In this document: positions 35,092 to 44,366 of the stretch, piece after piece | Layout of the letters: each line of letters starts with the position of its first letter | Numbering within the stretch: the stretch's first letter is position 1 | Origin: Oscillibacter sp. | GTDB lineage: Bacteria; Bacillota; Clostridia; Oscillospirales; Oscillospiraceae | DNA length: 64,000 nt | Assembly: GCA_017482345.1 (NCBI GenBank) | Contig: JAFUNB010000016.1 | Coordinates: 145,524-209,523, forward strand | Direction of reading: 5' to 3' | The notes under the pieces: model-generated | Seen by the model: the letters and a program-made list of their open reading frames with translations, nothing else | What the model was told of the DNA's origin: nothing | The model's database searches: none | Program-made: the position numbers and the translations under genes

Positions 35092-35126
35092 ATCAGGGTT
35101 GTGGGATACCACAACCCTGATTTTTT
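35092..35126 (+). terminator. Terminator of glyS
   Basis: ATCAGGGTTGTGG (35092-35104), loop GATA, CCACAACCCTGAT (35109-35121), then T5. It lies after the duplicated tail. Confidence 0.92.
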
Positions 35127-35163
35127 CAACAATTCTTTACTTTTTGTGGAAAGAGGCGTCACT

Positions 35164-37110
35164 TTGGGCAAACGTGTCATGAAAAATCAAACGCCGCCCC
35201 GGGCGCTGCGGTGGATTTTATTTGCCGCCGGCAGCCTGTGCATGGGCCTTGCGGTGGCTGTGGCCTCCCAGTGGATCATCACCGGCTCCCTTGCCAACGG
35301 CGTTCTCCCCTGGTTTGTGGAAAACCCCGGCTATCTGCTGCTGACGGGACTGCTGTACGGTGTGATCGCGGCAGTCATCGGCGCGGCCACGGGAACGCTG
35401 GCCATTGGCAGCATCGTCACCGCCGTGCTGTCGCTGGGCCTTTCTCTGACGGACTATTTTAAGACCGCCATCAACGGCACGCCGCTGGAGCTGGTGGACT
35501 TCGGTCTTGCCACCCAGCTGGGCAACGTGGCCGGCGTGGCCGGTGAGCTAAAGCCTCACAAGGACTTCTGGATGGCCGCCGCGGCGCTGGTGCTGTGCAT
35601 CATCATTTTGATCCTGCTGCGGAAATTTGTGAAGCTGCAGGGAAAGGAGCGGCTGGCGGGACTGGGCATTTCTGTTCTTTTGTGCCTGTGCCTGTTCACC
35701 GGCTTCGGAGCGGAGAAAGTTGGCCCGGTGTTCGGCGTGGATATGTATACCCGCACGGCAGCCTCCGTCAGCCACGACCGCTACGGTCTGACCGTCAGCC
35801 TGTGGCGGGACTGCTTCCTTGGCTCTATGGACGGCCCCGGCGGCTACAGCGAAGAATACATGCAGGACGTGCTGGCCCGCATCGACGAGCTGACGGCGGA
35901 CTACAGGACGGAGGAGGACGTGGTCACCCCCAATGTTCTCTTCATCCTGTCGGAGTCCTTCTTTGATCTGACCCGCCTGCCGGATCTGACCTACGAGCGG
36001 GATCCGCTGGAGAATTTCCACGCTCTGCAATCGGAGAGCATCAGCGGTAATTTCCACTCTCACTATCTTGGCTACGGCACCGGCTATCTGGAAATGGCCA
36101 TGCTGCAGGGCTTTACGGGCATGGACTTCAACCCCGGCACCAACATCTGCTTCCTGGAGGATGAGAGCTATTCGCTGCTGGACTCCGCCATCGCGCCGTT
36201 TTTGCAGCGGGGCTACAAGGCGGAGATGCTCCACGCCTTTGACAACAGCCTCTATAACCGCACCGTCACCTATCCCCTCATGGGCTTTTCCGACCTGTTC
36301 TTCTCCGCGGATGTGCAGGCGCTGGACTTCCCCTGGGAGGACACGAAATACGGCGGCTATTACCTGAACGACCGATATTTCTTCACCGGCATGCTGGAGC
36401 GGATGCGCACCATCAATGAAAGCGGAAAACCTGCCTTCCTCTACGGAATTTCCATGGAGAACCACCAGCCCTTTGACGCGGAGAAGTTCGGCTACGAGTG
36501 CCAGATCGGCGTGGAGAGCCAGACCCTCAGCGACGAGGACATGGCCATCGTCCGGGTCATGCTGGAGGGTGTCACCCGGGCCGATCAGGCGCTGGGCATG
36601 CTGGTGGAGGAGCTGCGCAGCACGGAGGAACCCACCATCGTGGTGTTCTTCGGCGACCACCGCCCCAACCTCTTTATGACCGACGGCGAGACGGTGTATA
36701 CGAAGCTGGGCCTGTGCCCGGAAAACGACACCCTCAACTGGACGGCGGAGCAGATCAACGATCTCTACGCCACCGATTACCTGATCTGGGCCAACGACCC
36801 GGCACTGCTGAACGGTCTTGCCGGCACGGAGCAGGAGAGCAGCATCACCGGCCTTTGCCCCCAGCTGCTGGACGTGACGAACATGGGCTGGAACCGCTGG
36901 TGGGCCCTGCAGGACAAAATCCGGCAGGTGGCCCTGACGGATACGGATTTGTACTTCGTGGACGGGGAGGGCAACGGCTACTTCTCCGCCGCGGAGGCGC
37001 CCCTCACCGACGAGGCGAGGGAGCTGCTGGAGCTGAAAAAGGCCGTCACCTACGACGCCTTCTACGGCGAGCGGTATATCACGGAGCAGATGAACGAAAT
37101 GATCCGATAA
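35164..37110 (+). CDS. LTA-synthase-family sulfatase-fold membrane enzyme
   Basis: About 648 residues. Five membrane helices (to about residue 190) are followed by an extracellular sulfatase/alkaline-phosphatase domain. Visible metal and catalytic elements are NVLFILSESFFDL, GYGTGYLEMAML with the candidate nucleophile Thr, and FFGDHRPNLF. Relatives polymerise glycerol-phosphate from phosphatidylglycerol onto lipoteichoic acid. The exact product here is unknown. Start uncertain: TTG at 35164 has AGAGGC at 7 nt; ATG at 35179 is the alternative. Single gene between two terminators. Confidence 0.85.
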   Translation: MGKRVMKNQTPPRALRWILFAAGSLCMGLAVAVASQWIITGSLANGVLPWFVENPGYLLLTGLLYGVIAAVIGAATGTLAIGSIVTAVLSLGLSLTDYFKTAINGTPLELVDFGLATQLGNVAGVAGELKPHKDFWMAAAALVLCIIILILLRKFVKLQGKERLAGLGISVLLCLCLFTGFGAEKVGPVFGVDMYTRTAASVSHDRYGLTVSLWRDCFLGSMDGPGGYSEEYMQDVLARIDELTADYRTEEDVVTPNVLFILSESFFDLTRLPDLTYERDPLENFHALQSESISGNFHSHYLGYGTGYLEMAMLQGFTGMDFNPGTNICFLEDESYSLLDSAIAPFLQRGYKAEMLHAFDNSLYNRTVTYPLMGFSDLFFSADVQALDFPWEDTKYGGYYLNDRYFFTGMLERMRTINESGKPAFLYGISMENHQPFDAEKFGYECQIGVESQTLSDEDMAIVRVMLEGVTRADQALGMLVEELRSTEEPTIVVFFGDHRPNLFMTDGETVYTKLGLCPENDTLNWTAEQINDLYATDYLIWANDPALLNGLAGTEQESSITGLCPQLLDVTNMGWNRWWALQDKIRQVALTDTDLYFVDGEGNGYFSAAEAPLTDEARELLELKKAVTYDAFYGERYITEQMNEMIR

Positions 37111-37111
37111 G

Positions 37112-37144
37112 AAAAGACCCGAACCACACTGGTTCGGGTCTTTT
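37112..37144. terminator. Bidirectional terminator
   Basis: AAAAGACCCGAACCA, loop CAC, TGGTTCGGGTCTTTT, between two convergent genes. Confidence 0.92.
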
Positions 37145-37145
37145 G

Positions 37146-37526
37146 TCATTCTTCGGCTTCCTGATACAGGGCGTCGATGCGTTCGATCTCCTCCATGTGT
37201 TCGGCGGGGATCTCTTTGGATTTCCATGTTTGCTTCACGTCGCAGGAGTAGATGAGCGTGTAGTGGGAAAACGCTCCCTCCTCTATGCGGGGAGAACACT
37301 GCATGGAAACAAAGCTGCCGGTTTCCACATCAGTGAGAAGATCACTGTCATCAGATGCATTCTCTACCAAAACATACCACACGCCGTCATGGTCGGTCTC
37401 ACAGATCACGTAGTTCCGACCGGAGGCGCCGCAGACATACTGGCCTTTGACAAAGTAATTTCCCTCTTTCGCGCAGCCGGAGAGCAGCAGGAGGGCGGCA
37501 AGCAGACACACAAAACGGCATTTCAT
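37146..37526 (-). CDS. Small lipoprotein of unknown function
   Basis: A 126-residue protein with a type II signal peptide: MKCRFVCLLAALLLLSGC, lipobox Cys18. The mature part has two Cys (VCGASG, MQCSP) and no recognised fold. ATG at 37526 after AAAGGAGG. It lies 30 bp after the next upstream gene, in a row of minus-strand genes. Confidence 0.75.
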   Translation of the reverse strand: MKCRFVCLLAALLLLSGCAKEGNYFVKGQYVCGASGRNYVICETDHDGVWYVLVENASDDSDLLTDVETGSFVSMQCSPRIEEGAFSHYTLIYSCDVKQTWKSKEIPAEHMEEIERIDALYQEAEE

Positions 37527-37556
37527 CAGCGTCCTCCTTTCAGATTCCACAGCCTG

Positions 37557-37832
37557 TTAATAAAACAGGCCCATAAACGTGTCGGGCATGTAGTGGGAGT
37601 GGTCCCACATATCCTCGAACTGCAGGCGGTTCAGGGGTGTCACCACGCCGTCCAGACCGGCCAGCTCCTCCACATCGGTGGGCTTGGTGTCATTCACCTC
37701 GATGGCCTCCTCCAGACCCATGCGGTAGCAGTCCACTTTGCGCTGGATGCGGCGCTGGTCGTCCAGCTCCAGAATGACGCGCCAGGGTTCGTCCGCCTCT
37801 TCGTGCTTATATTCGATCATGAAATACTGCAT
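37557..37832 (-). CDS. Conserved-looking acidic protein, unknown
   Basis: A 91-residue soluble acidic protein (MIEYKHEEADEPWRVILELDDQRRIQRKVDCYRMG...). It looks like a small alpha/beta domain; I do not recognise it. It lies 9 bp after the alaX-type gene with SD GTGAGG, so the two are probably co-transcribed. Confidence 0.65.
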   Translation of the reverse strand: MQYFMIEYKHEEADEPWRVILELDDQRRIQRKVDCYRMGLEEAIEVNDTKPTDVEELAGLDGVVTPLNRLQFEDMWDHSHYMPDTFMGLFY

Positions 37833-37841
37833 AACGATTCC

Positions 37842-38993
37842 TCACTTTTCAAAGAATGCGGCAATGGTAGCCCGGTCACAGCGGACGCTGCCCTGAGCAA
37901 AGCCGTTTCTGCCGCCGCCACGGCCGTTGAGGGCTTTATTCATCTCCTTGACGAAGGCGTTGATGTCAGCACCGTCGGCACGGACGAGAGCGTAGTTATA
38001 GCCTTCCCCGTCCGCGCCGGCAAATACGGCGGCAAGGCCGCTGCACTTGTGAGCCACGGCGTCGGACAGGCGGCGGACGCTGTCCGGCTTCAGGGATTCA
38101 CGGATCAGCAGCACGTCCTCGTTTTCCACATAGTTCTCGGCGATCTGTGCAAAGACCTGCTCCTCCAGCTGGGCGGCGCGGAGCTTCAGCGCGGCCAGCT
38201 CGTCCTCCAGACGCTCCACGGCGGCGTAGGTGTCGTGGGGCTTGACGGACAGCCGCTGGGCGATGGCGCGGTCCTGATCGTACACGGTGGAGAGGTATTG
38301 GAAGGCCCGCTGGCCGCACAGAATCTCCAGACGAACGCCCTCACGGAATTTCTGGCAGGAGAGGACCTTCACCAGACCCACCTGACCGGAGCGCAGCACA
38401 TGGGTGCCGCAGCAGGCGCAGCAGTCGGCGCCGGGGAAGGCCACGATGCGCACCTGACCGCTCAGCTCCTTTTTGCTGCGGTAATCCAGGGCGTCCAGCG
38501 CCGCCTTGTCGGGATAGGAGATATCCACGGGGATGTCCGCCCAGATAAACTCGTTGGCCTTGCGCTCGGCGTCCAGCACCTGCTCCCAGGTGATCTCCGT
38601 GTTGTAGTCGATGGTGACGGTGTCGGCGCCCATGTGGAAGCCCACGTTGTCGCAGTGGTAGTCCTCACACAGGATGCCGGAGATGATATGCTCGCCGGAG
38701 TGCTGCTGCATGTGGTCGAAGCGGACGGCCCAGTCGATCTTGCCGGTGACGACGGCGCCCACTTCCAGAGGAGCGTCGCAGGTGTGGGTGATGACGCCGG
38801 CCTTTTCGTGGACGTCGGTGACTTTCACGCCGCCCAAAACGCCGATGTCAGTGGGCTGGCCGCCGCCCTCGGGATAAAAGGCGGTCTGGTCCAGGATGAC
38901 CTTCCAGCCGCCCTTGCCCTCCTCGCAGGAGAGAACGGTGGCGGAGAACTCGGTGAGGAAGGGGTCGTTGTAGAAGAGCTTTACGGTTTCCAT
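37842..38993 (-). CDS. Alanyl-tRNA editing protein, AlaX-L type
   Basis: A 383-residue free-standing editing domain that hydrolyses mis-charged Ser/Gly-tRNA(Ala). N-terminal barrel with FYPEGGGQPTDIG; zinc site HMQQHSGEHI plus CCACCGTH; central helical region; C-terminal DHHA1-like part with GGRNGFAQGS. That length marks the AlaX-L class. ATG at 38993 after AAAGGA. Confidence 0.9.
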   Translation of the reverse strand: METVKLFYNDPFLTEFSATVLSCEEGKGGWKVILDQTAFYPEGGGQPTDIGVLGGVKVTDVHEKAGVITHTCDAPLEVGAVVTGKIDWAVRFDHMQQHSGEHIISGILCEDYHCDNVGFHMGADTVTIDYNTEITWEQVLDAERKANEFIWADIPVDISYPDKAALDALDYRSKKELSGQVRIVAFPGADCCACCGTHVLRSGQVGLVKVLSCQKFREGVRLEILCGQRAFQYLSTVYDQDRAIAQRLSVKPHDTYAAVERLEDELAALKLRAAQLEEQVFAQIAENYVENEDVLLIRESLKPDSVRRLSDAVAHKCSGLAAVFAGADGEGYNYALVRADGADINAFVKEMNKALNGRGGGRNGFAQGSVRCDRATIAAFFEK

Positions 38994-39012
38994 AGGGGAG
39001 CATCCTTTCACA

Positions 39013-39879
39013 TCAAGAAATTGAGACAACGAAACGCCAGACCGGCTCCATCAGCAGGTAGCCCAGAACGGCGGAACAGACATTGGCGAGGGCGGCATAG
39101 CCGGAGGCCTTGCCCTTTGTGCAGCCGGTGAGATGGCGGCGATAGGCTGCCAGCTCCACCAGCAAGATCACCAGCTCGGCGGGGATCAGCAGAAGGAGGT
39201 ACAGGAAATTCACGCCGTTTTGGATGGCGCTGATGCTGAAGAACAGGGCCAGCGCTCCTTGCGTGATGAGATTCACCGCGAAAAAGACTTTCGCATTTTT
39301 ACGGTTCCACAGGCCCAGCACAAACAGAAGCAGGCCCTCCACCAGCAGGGTAGGGAGGAGGGTGGACAGGAACTGCACCACATAACCCACCCAGGTGGGC
39401 GGGGCAGTCAGGGTCTTTGCGGCCCAGTCCACCGTGGCGGAGGACTGGAGGACGGTGCGCTCCTGTACGTCAGAGAGAAACACTTCGCCGGAGGCGGACA
39501 CCATCAGGATCCGGTACGTCCACGGCACGCCGTGGTAGCTGAAATGGTGGGTGCCGTCCTCCCGGGCGGTGAGCTGGCCGAAGATGGGCGCGCCCTCGAC
39601 GCCCTGAGACAGGCAGCCGTGCCAGCCGTCGGGAATGGCGGAAATCAGAGATTCCAGAAGGGCGGGATCCAGCTCTGCCAGAGCCTCCTGCTCATAGTTG
39701 TGCAGCTGGTTGGCCGGCTTGGTGCTCTCCGCCAGAATGTCCAGATAATACGGCTCGTCGGGGGCGTTTTCCACCCGGACGACCAGCTGGGATTTCGGCC
39801 CCATGTCCGCGAAGGCGGTGGTGGTCAGCAGGGCGATGGCCAGCGCCAGAAACAGCAGCGGTCGGAAGGTACGCTTCAT
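39013..39879 (-). CDS. Membrane protein with signal peptide, unknown
   Basis: A 288-residue protein: cleavable signal (LLFLALAIALLTTTAFA), an extracellular domain of about 130 residues, then four membrane helices (about 160-270). It looks like a surface sensor or a transporter accessory. No family recognised. SD AAAGGAGG. It lies 19 bp before the AlaX gene. Confidence 0.7.
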   Translation of the reverse strand: MKRTFRPLLFLALAIALLTTTAFADMGPKSQLVVRVENAPDEPYYLDILAESTKPANQLHNYEQEALAELDPALLESLISAIPDGWHGCLSQGVEGAPIFGQLTAREDGTHHFSYHGVPWTYRILMVSASGEVFLSDVQERTVLQSSATVDWAAKTLTAPPTWVGYVVQFLSTLLPTLLVEGLLLFVLGLWNRKNAKVFFAVNLITQGALALFFSISAIQNGVNFLYLLLLIPAELVILLVELAAYRRHLTGCTKGKASGYAALANVCSAVLGYLLMEPVWRFVVSIS

Positions 39880-39957
39880 AAAGGCCTCCTTTCCCGGGAA
39901 AACTGATTACATATGGTAGAATACGACAAAATTATACAATTTGTACTGCGATTCGCC

Positions 39958-41121
39958 TTACAGCAGGCCCAGTGCCTGCTTCCAGACCAGCACCCGCCGG
40001 CAGGCGGTGTTCAGGGCGGTTTCGGAGAGAACGCCGGATTTCACGGCCTCGATGACCAGCGGAATCTGGGTGCGGTAGTCGGTGGTGATGATGAGATCAT
40101 TGCCGGCCTGCAGGGCCATGAGGGCCACGGCGCCGTCCCCGGCGTAGGCGGCGACTGCGTCCATGGCCAGGTCGTCGGTCATGACCACGCCGTCAAAGCC
40201 CAGCTCTGTCCGCAGCAGGTTATGGACGGCGGGGGACAGGGAGGCGGGCAGTTCCGCATCCACGCAGGTCATGATATTGTGGGACACCAGAACGGCGGTT
40301 TTGTCCTCGCCGGCCTCGATGCCGGAGGCGAAGGGCAGGAAGTCGGAAGTCCGGAATTTCTCCAGCGGGCGGTCATCCACGGCGATGCCGGTGTGGGTGT
40401 CCACGTTGTTTCCGTAGCCGGGGAAGTGTTTTAAGACGCTGCCCATGCCGTCGGCAAACATCTGGGCCGTGACGGCGGCGGTGTATTCCGCGGTGGCCTC
40501 CGCGTCCTGACCCAGCGTGCGGTCATAGATGAAATCGCCCGGGTCGGCGGACACATCCGCCACGGGAGCAAGATTCACATTGAAGCCCAGCGCCTGCAGA
40601 AGAAGATCTTTTTCCCGGGTGTCGGCAATGATCTGCTCCATGCCGCCCTGAGCGAAGAGCTTCTGGGGAGATGCGAACTTTTTGCTGCGCAGGTGGGGGT
40701 TGGAGCTGACCCGCACCACGGTGCCGCCCTCCTCGTCCACGCCGATGAGCAGGGGGATCTTGGCCGACCTCTGGTAGGCAGCGATGGTCTGGATCAGATC
40801 ATTGGCGGTCTTATCCTTCGTGTCCCGGCCAAAGAGGATATAGCCGCCCAGATGGTAGGCGGACACGTCCTCCACGGCGCTCTCCGCCGGCACCCGGACG
40901 AAGAACAGCTGGCCCACTTTTTCCTCCACGGTCATGGAGTTCAATTTCAGATCAATGGGATCCTCCGGCTCCGGCAGGATCTCCGCCACCGGGGGCTGCT
41001 CCTGCGGGGCAGGCGCCTCCACCGGGGGAGGGGGTTCCTCCGTCGGCGGTTCGGTTTTTCCACAGCCGGTGAGGGAAAACAGGGTGAGTGCGGCCAGAAG
41101 CACCGCAAAGAATCGTTTCAT
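39958..41121 (-). CDS. Glycoside hydrolase family 3 lipoprotein (NagZ-like beta-N-acetylhexosaminidase)
   Basis: A 387-residue lipoprotein (lipobox LTGC, Cys20), a Pro/Glu-rich stalk (residues 22-55) and a GH3 barrel. Signature KHFPGYGNNVDTHTG includes the Asp-x-His general acid/base dyad; the nucleophile Asp lies in VVMTDDLAMDAV. It is expected to cleave GlcNAc-MurNAc material on the outer face of the membrane during wall recycling. SD GGAGG. Own transcription unit. Confidence 0.9.
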   Translation of the reverse strand: MKRFFAVLLAALTLFSLTGCGKTEPPTEEPPPPVEAPAPQEQPPVAEILPEPEDPIDLKLNSMTVEEKVGQLFFVRVPAESAVEDVSAYHLGGYILFGRDTKDKTANDLIQTIAAYQRSAKIPLLIGVDEEGGTVVRVSSNPHLRSKKFASPQKLFAQGGMEQIIADTREKDLLLQALGFNVNLAPVADVSADPGDFIYDRTLGQDAEATAEYTAAVTAQMFADGMGSVLKHFPGYGNNVDTHTGIAVDDRPLEKFRTSDFLPFASGIEAGEDKTAVLVSHNIMTCVDAELPASLSPAVHNLLRTELGFDGVVMTDDLAMDAVAAYAGDGAVALMALQAGNDLIITTDYRTQIPLVIEAVKSGVLSETALNTACRRVLVWKQALGLL

Positions 41122-41272
41122 AATGGCCTCCGTGAGGGTTGTTATCCTTTAGTGTACCATACTGCGGGAAAACAGACAAGCGGACATCAAAAACAGAAAA
41201 TTGTCAGCGTTTTGTTACGATTTTTGCCTGCTGACCCGATACAATGGACGTGCAATAAGGAGGGGTGCACAG

Positions 41273-41956
41273 ATGCGGTTATTGAGCATGATTTTGGCGC
41301 TGACATTGATGGGTGTTCCAACACTGCCTGCCGGGCAGTCGCAGGAGCTGACCGCAGAAACGGTTGTCACACAGATCCAGACCGGGGATCCGGCTTTGGC
41401 GTCAGAGGCCCTGCTGGACTGGGTGGAGCAGGGTGCTTCGGCTGAGGCAGAAGAAGTGCTGGAGATTTTGGAGGAAAACGGACTGGAACCGGAAGTGACA
41501 GCAGCGGCCTTTGCCCGGGTGCTGGACGCAGCGGATGAGCAGTTGGCAGAGCGGGAAATCGAGCGTAATACTTATGAACAGGCCATCAGGAGCCTATCCC
41601 CTCTGTTTACGCAGGTGCTGGAGACCTCCTCCACGCCCTATACCCCGGAACCGGCGAAGAATCCCTCGGATTTGGCTCAGCTTTACGGAATGTGGTACGA
41701 CAGCGAGATGCAGGAGCTGCTGATCCTCACGGAGCAGCGTTGTCGGGTGGTGATCCCCTGGCTGGGATATTTGGGTGAGACCAATTGCGCCGTCCGCCTG
41801 CGGGACCGCAGCGCCCAGGGCCAGGCCCCGGCACTGGAGATCGATACCCATGAGAGCGGGGTGTTCTTGGGGCCGCTGACCTACTATGTCTCCGGCGCAG
41901 ATGAGACACACTTCTGGAGTCTTTCACAGGCACAGCGGTTCGACAAGATCGGATAA
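41273..41956 (+). CDS. Secreted protein of unknown function
   Basis: A 227-residue protein: signal peptide (MRLLSMILALTLMGVPTLPA), an acidic helical part (residues about 25-110, HEAT-like in appearance), a Pro-rich linker (SSTPYTPEPAKNPS) and a beta-rich C-terminal domain (LYGMWYDSEMQELLILTEQRCRVVIPWLGY). Not recognised. ATG at 41273 after AAGGAGGGG. Divergent from the NagZ-like gene; own terminator. Confidence 0.75.
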   Translation: MRLLSMILALTLMGVPTLPAGQSQELTAETVVTQIQTGDPALASEALLDWVEQGASAEAEEVLEILEENGLEPEVTAAAFARVLDAADEQLAEREIERNTYEQAIRSLSPLFTQVLETSSTPYTPEPAKNPSDLAQLYGMWYDSEMQELLILTEQRCRVVIPWLGYLGETNCAVRLRDRSAQGQAPALEIDTHESGVFLGPLTYYVSGADETHFWSLSQAQRFDKIG

Positions 41957-41960
41957 GGAG

Positions 41961-41993
41961 AAAGACCGGCTCAACTGAGCCGGTCTTTTTTGC
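41961..41993. terminator. Bidirectional terminator
   Basis: AAAGACCGGCTCA, AC, TGAGCCGGTCTTT, then T-rich. Shared by the secreted protein gene and aspS. Confidence 0.9.
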
Positions 41994-42000
41994 GGTGAAA

Positions 42001-43785
42001 TTACTCCTCGATGTTGGCCAGAGCGATGTGCAGCTCGTCCAGCTGCTTGGTCTCCACCACGTCGGGGCAGGACATCATCAGGTCGGATGCGTTCTGCACC
42101 TTGGGGAAGGCGATGACGTCGCGGATGGAGGGTGCGCCTGCCATCAGCATGCAGAGGCGGTCCAGACCGTAGGCCAGACCACCGTGGGGAGGAGCGCCGA
42201 ACTTGAAGGCGCCCACCAGGTGGCCGAAGCGCTCCTGGATGTCCTCGTCGGAGATGCCCAGAGCCTGGAAGGCCTTCTCCTGCATCTCGGGGGTGTTGAT
42301 ACGGATGGAGCCGCCGCCCAGCTCGCAGCCGTTCAGAACAATGTCATAGGCGCGGGCACGGCAGTTGGCCTTGTCGGTGAGGATCTTGTCCTCGTCCTCC
42401 ACCATGGGAGCGGTGAAGGGATGGTGCATGGCCTGATAGCGGCCCTCTTCCTCGCTGTACTCGAACATGGGGAACTCGGTGACCCACAGGAACTTGAACT
42501 CCTTGGGATCGATGAGGCCCATCTGCTTGGCGATCTCGCAGCGCAGAGCGCCCAGAGCGGCCCAGACAGTGGTGTTCTTCTCGTCGCCCACGATCAGCAC
42601 CAGGTCGCCGTCCTTGGCGCCGGCACGCTCCAGAATGGCGGCGTTCTCTTCCTCGGTCAGGAACTTGGCGTAGGAGGAGGTCTGATTGCCCTCATGCAGA
42701 CGGGTCCAAGCCAGGCCCTTGGCGTGGTAGGTCTTGGCGAAGTCGCCCAGCTTGTCGATCTTCTTGCGGGGGAAGGCAGCGGCGCCGCCCTCGATGTTGA
42801 TCAGGCGCACGGAGCCGCCGTTCTGCACGGGGCCGGAGAACACGCCGAAGCCGCAGTCCTTCACGATGTCGGAAATGTCCTTCAACTCAAAGCCGAAGCG
42901 CAGGTCGGGCTTATCGGAGCCGAAGCGGTCCATGGCCTCCTGCCAGGGCATACGCTGGAAGGGAGTCTGCACATCCACGTCCAGAACCTCCTTGAACACG
43001 CGCTTCAGGAAGCCCTCCTGCACGCCCATGATGTCGTCCTCGTTGACGAAGCTCATCTCCAGGTCGATCTGGGTGAACTCGGGCTGACGGTCGGCGCGCA
43101 GGTCCTCGTCACGGAAGCAGCGGGCGATCTGGAAGTAGCGGTCGAAGCCGGACAGCATCAGCAGCTGCTTGTACTGCTGGGGGGACTGGGGCAGAGCGTA
43201 GAACTTGCCGGGGTGGACACGGGAGGGAACCAGATAGTCACGGGCGCCCTCGGGGGTGGACTTGGTCAGGACGGGAGTCTCGATCTCCAGGAAGCCGTTC
43301 TCGTCGAAGTAGTCGCGGGCCACCTTGGTGACCTTGTGACGAGTGGCGATGGCGTGCTGCATCTCGGGACGGCGCAGGTCCAGATAGCGGTACTTCAGGC
43401 GCAGCATGTCGTTGGCGTTGGAATTCTCAACGATCTCGAAGGGAGGGGTCTCGGACTTGGCCAGCAGGCGCAGCTCGGTGACGTACACCTCGATGTCGCC
43501 GGTGGCGATTTTGTTGGTCTTGCTCTCGCGCTCGCGGACGAGACCGGTGACGGCCACGACATACTCGCTGCGCAGGGAGGCGGCCTTCTCGAAAATTTCC
43601 TTGTCGGTGGAATCGTCGAAGGACAGCTGGACGAGACCGGTGCGGTCACGCAGATCCACGAAGATCAGGCCGCCCAGGTCGCGCTGACGCTGGACCCAGC
43701 CGCACAGGCGAACGGTCTTGCCGGCGTCGCCGATGCGCAGGTCGCCGCAGTAGTTGCTGCGGGAGAAATTCTGCAGATTATCCAT
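42001..43785 (-). CDS. aspS: Aspartyl-tRNA synthetase
   Basis: A 594-residue bacterial-type class IIb synthetase. OB-fold anticodon domain (VRLCGWVQRQRDLGGLIFVDLRDRTGLVQ), motif 2 (CFRDEDLRADRQPEFTQID), the bacterial GAD insertion, and motif 3 (GGLAYGLDRLCMLM). ATG at 43785 after TTGGAG. Whether it also charges Asn-tRNA cannot be judged. No T-box precedes it. Confidence 0.96.
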   Translation of the reverse strand: MDNLQNFSRSNYCGDLRIGDAGKTVRLCGWVQRQRDLGGLIFVDLRDRTGLVQLSFDDSTDKEIFEKAASLRSEYVVAVTGLVRERESKTNKIATGDIEVYVTELRLLAKSETPPFEIVENSNANDMLRLKYRYLDLRRPEMQHAIATRHKVTKVARDYFDENGFLEIETPVLTKSTPEGARDYLVPSRVHPGKFYALPQSPQQYKQLLMLSGFDRYFQIARCFRDEDLRADRQPEFTQIDLEMSFVNEDDIMGVQEGFLKRVFKEVLDVDVQTPFQRMPWQEAMDRFGSDKPDLRFGFELKDISDIVKDCGFGVFSGPVQNGGSVRLINIEGGAAAFPRKKIDKLGDFAKTYHAKGLAWTRLHEGNQTSSYAKFLTEEENAAILERAGAKDGDLVLIVGDEKNTTVWAALGALRCEIAKQMGLIDPKEFKFLWVTEFPMFEYSEEEGRYQAMHHPFTAPMVEDEDKILTDKANCRARAYDIVLNGCELGGGSIRINTPEMQEKAFQALGISDEDIQERFGHLVGAFKFGAPPHGGLAYGLDRLCMLMAGAPSIRDVIAFPKVQNASDLMMSCPDVVETKQLDELHIALANIEE

Positions 43786-43849
43786 AGTTTTCAACTCCAA
43801 TTAGTATTATTTTAGATTAATATTACGATTCGTAATTTAATTTTATATC

Positions 43850-44071
43850 TTACAGTCGTTTTTCGCTGCGCCCCATCAGGTAATCCACAGATACTCCGAA
43901 ATGGTCAGCCAGCGCCCACAGGTTTTCAAAGCTGGGTAGATTTGCCCCGCTTTCAAACTTTTGATAATGCCGGTCGGAAATACTGAGCGCATTTGCCACC
44001 TGCACCTGTGTTTCTTTTTTTTCTTTCCGCAAGGACCGCAGTCTTTCCCGGAATATCAAATGAAAATCCAT
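43850..44071 (-). CDS. Small XRE-family HTH repressor (module 3)
   Basis: A 73-residue HTH protein (LRSLRKEKKETQVQVANALSISDRHYQKFESGANLPSFENLWALADHFGVSVDYLMGRSEKRL). ATG at 44071 after AAGGGGG; an upstream GTG would add seven residues. Divergent from the 68-residue protein at 44157 across 85 bp that hold a repeated motif. Confidence 0.86.
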   Translation of the reverse strand: MDFHLIFRERLRSLRKEKKETQVQVANALSISDRHYQKFESGANLPSFENLWALADHFGVSVDYLMGRSEKRL

Positions 44072-44080
44072 AGCGCCCCC

Positions 44081-44134
44081 TTGACACGGCATATTTTATG
44101 TGCTACCTTGATAAAAACACGCCAAATTTTATGT
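44081..44134 (+). promoter_or_regulatory. Direct-repeat operator region of module 3
   Basis: ACGGCATATTTTATGT (44086-44101) and ACGCCAAATTTTATGT (44119-44134): 14 of 16 positions match, 33 bp apart, about three helical turns. TTGACA at 44081-44086 is a candidate -35 box. Confidence 0.6.
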
Positions 44135-44156
44135 TTTTTGAAAGGTGGTTCATCGT

Positions 44157-44363
44157 ATGTCAGACTTTATGCAATGGCTCTATCCCCGCTACATTAAACC
44201 ATACCTGGAGGAGGCTCCGCAAGGAGATTACGCCTTTTGGATGGACCTGCTCCGCAGCGACCTGACCTGCCAGGGGGAGGAAGCGTTGGAGAAAGCACGG
44301 GAATTCACAGCCATTCATGCGTTTTTACTGGGCATGCGAACAGGACAGGGTCTTTCCCGTTAA
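44157..44363 (+). CDS. Small protein paired with HTH gene (module 3)
   Basis: A 68-residue, mostly helical protein (MSDFMQWLYPRYIKPYLEEAPQGDYAFWMDLLRSDL...EALEKAREFTAIHAFLLGMRTG). SD AAAGGTGG at 8 nt. Not similar to the small proteins of modules 1 and 2 in sequence, though in the same divergent position. It ends 3 bp before the convergent end of hisS with no terminator. Function unknown. Confidence 0.75.
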   Translation: MSDFMQWLYPRYIKPYLEEAPQGDYAFWMDLLRSDLTCQGEEALEKAREFTAIHAFLLGMRTGQGLSR

Positions 44364-44366
44364 TGC

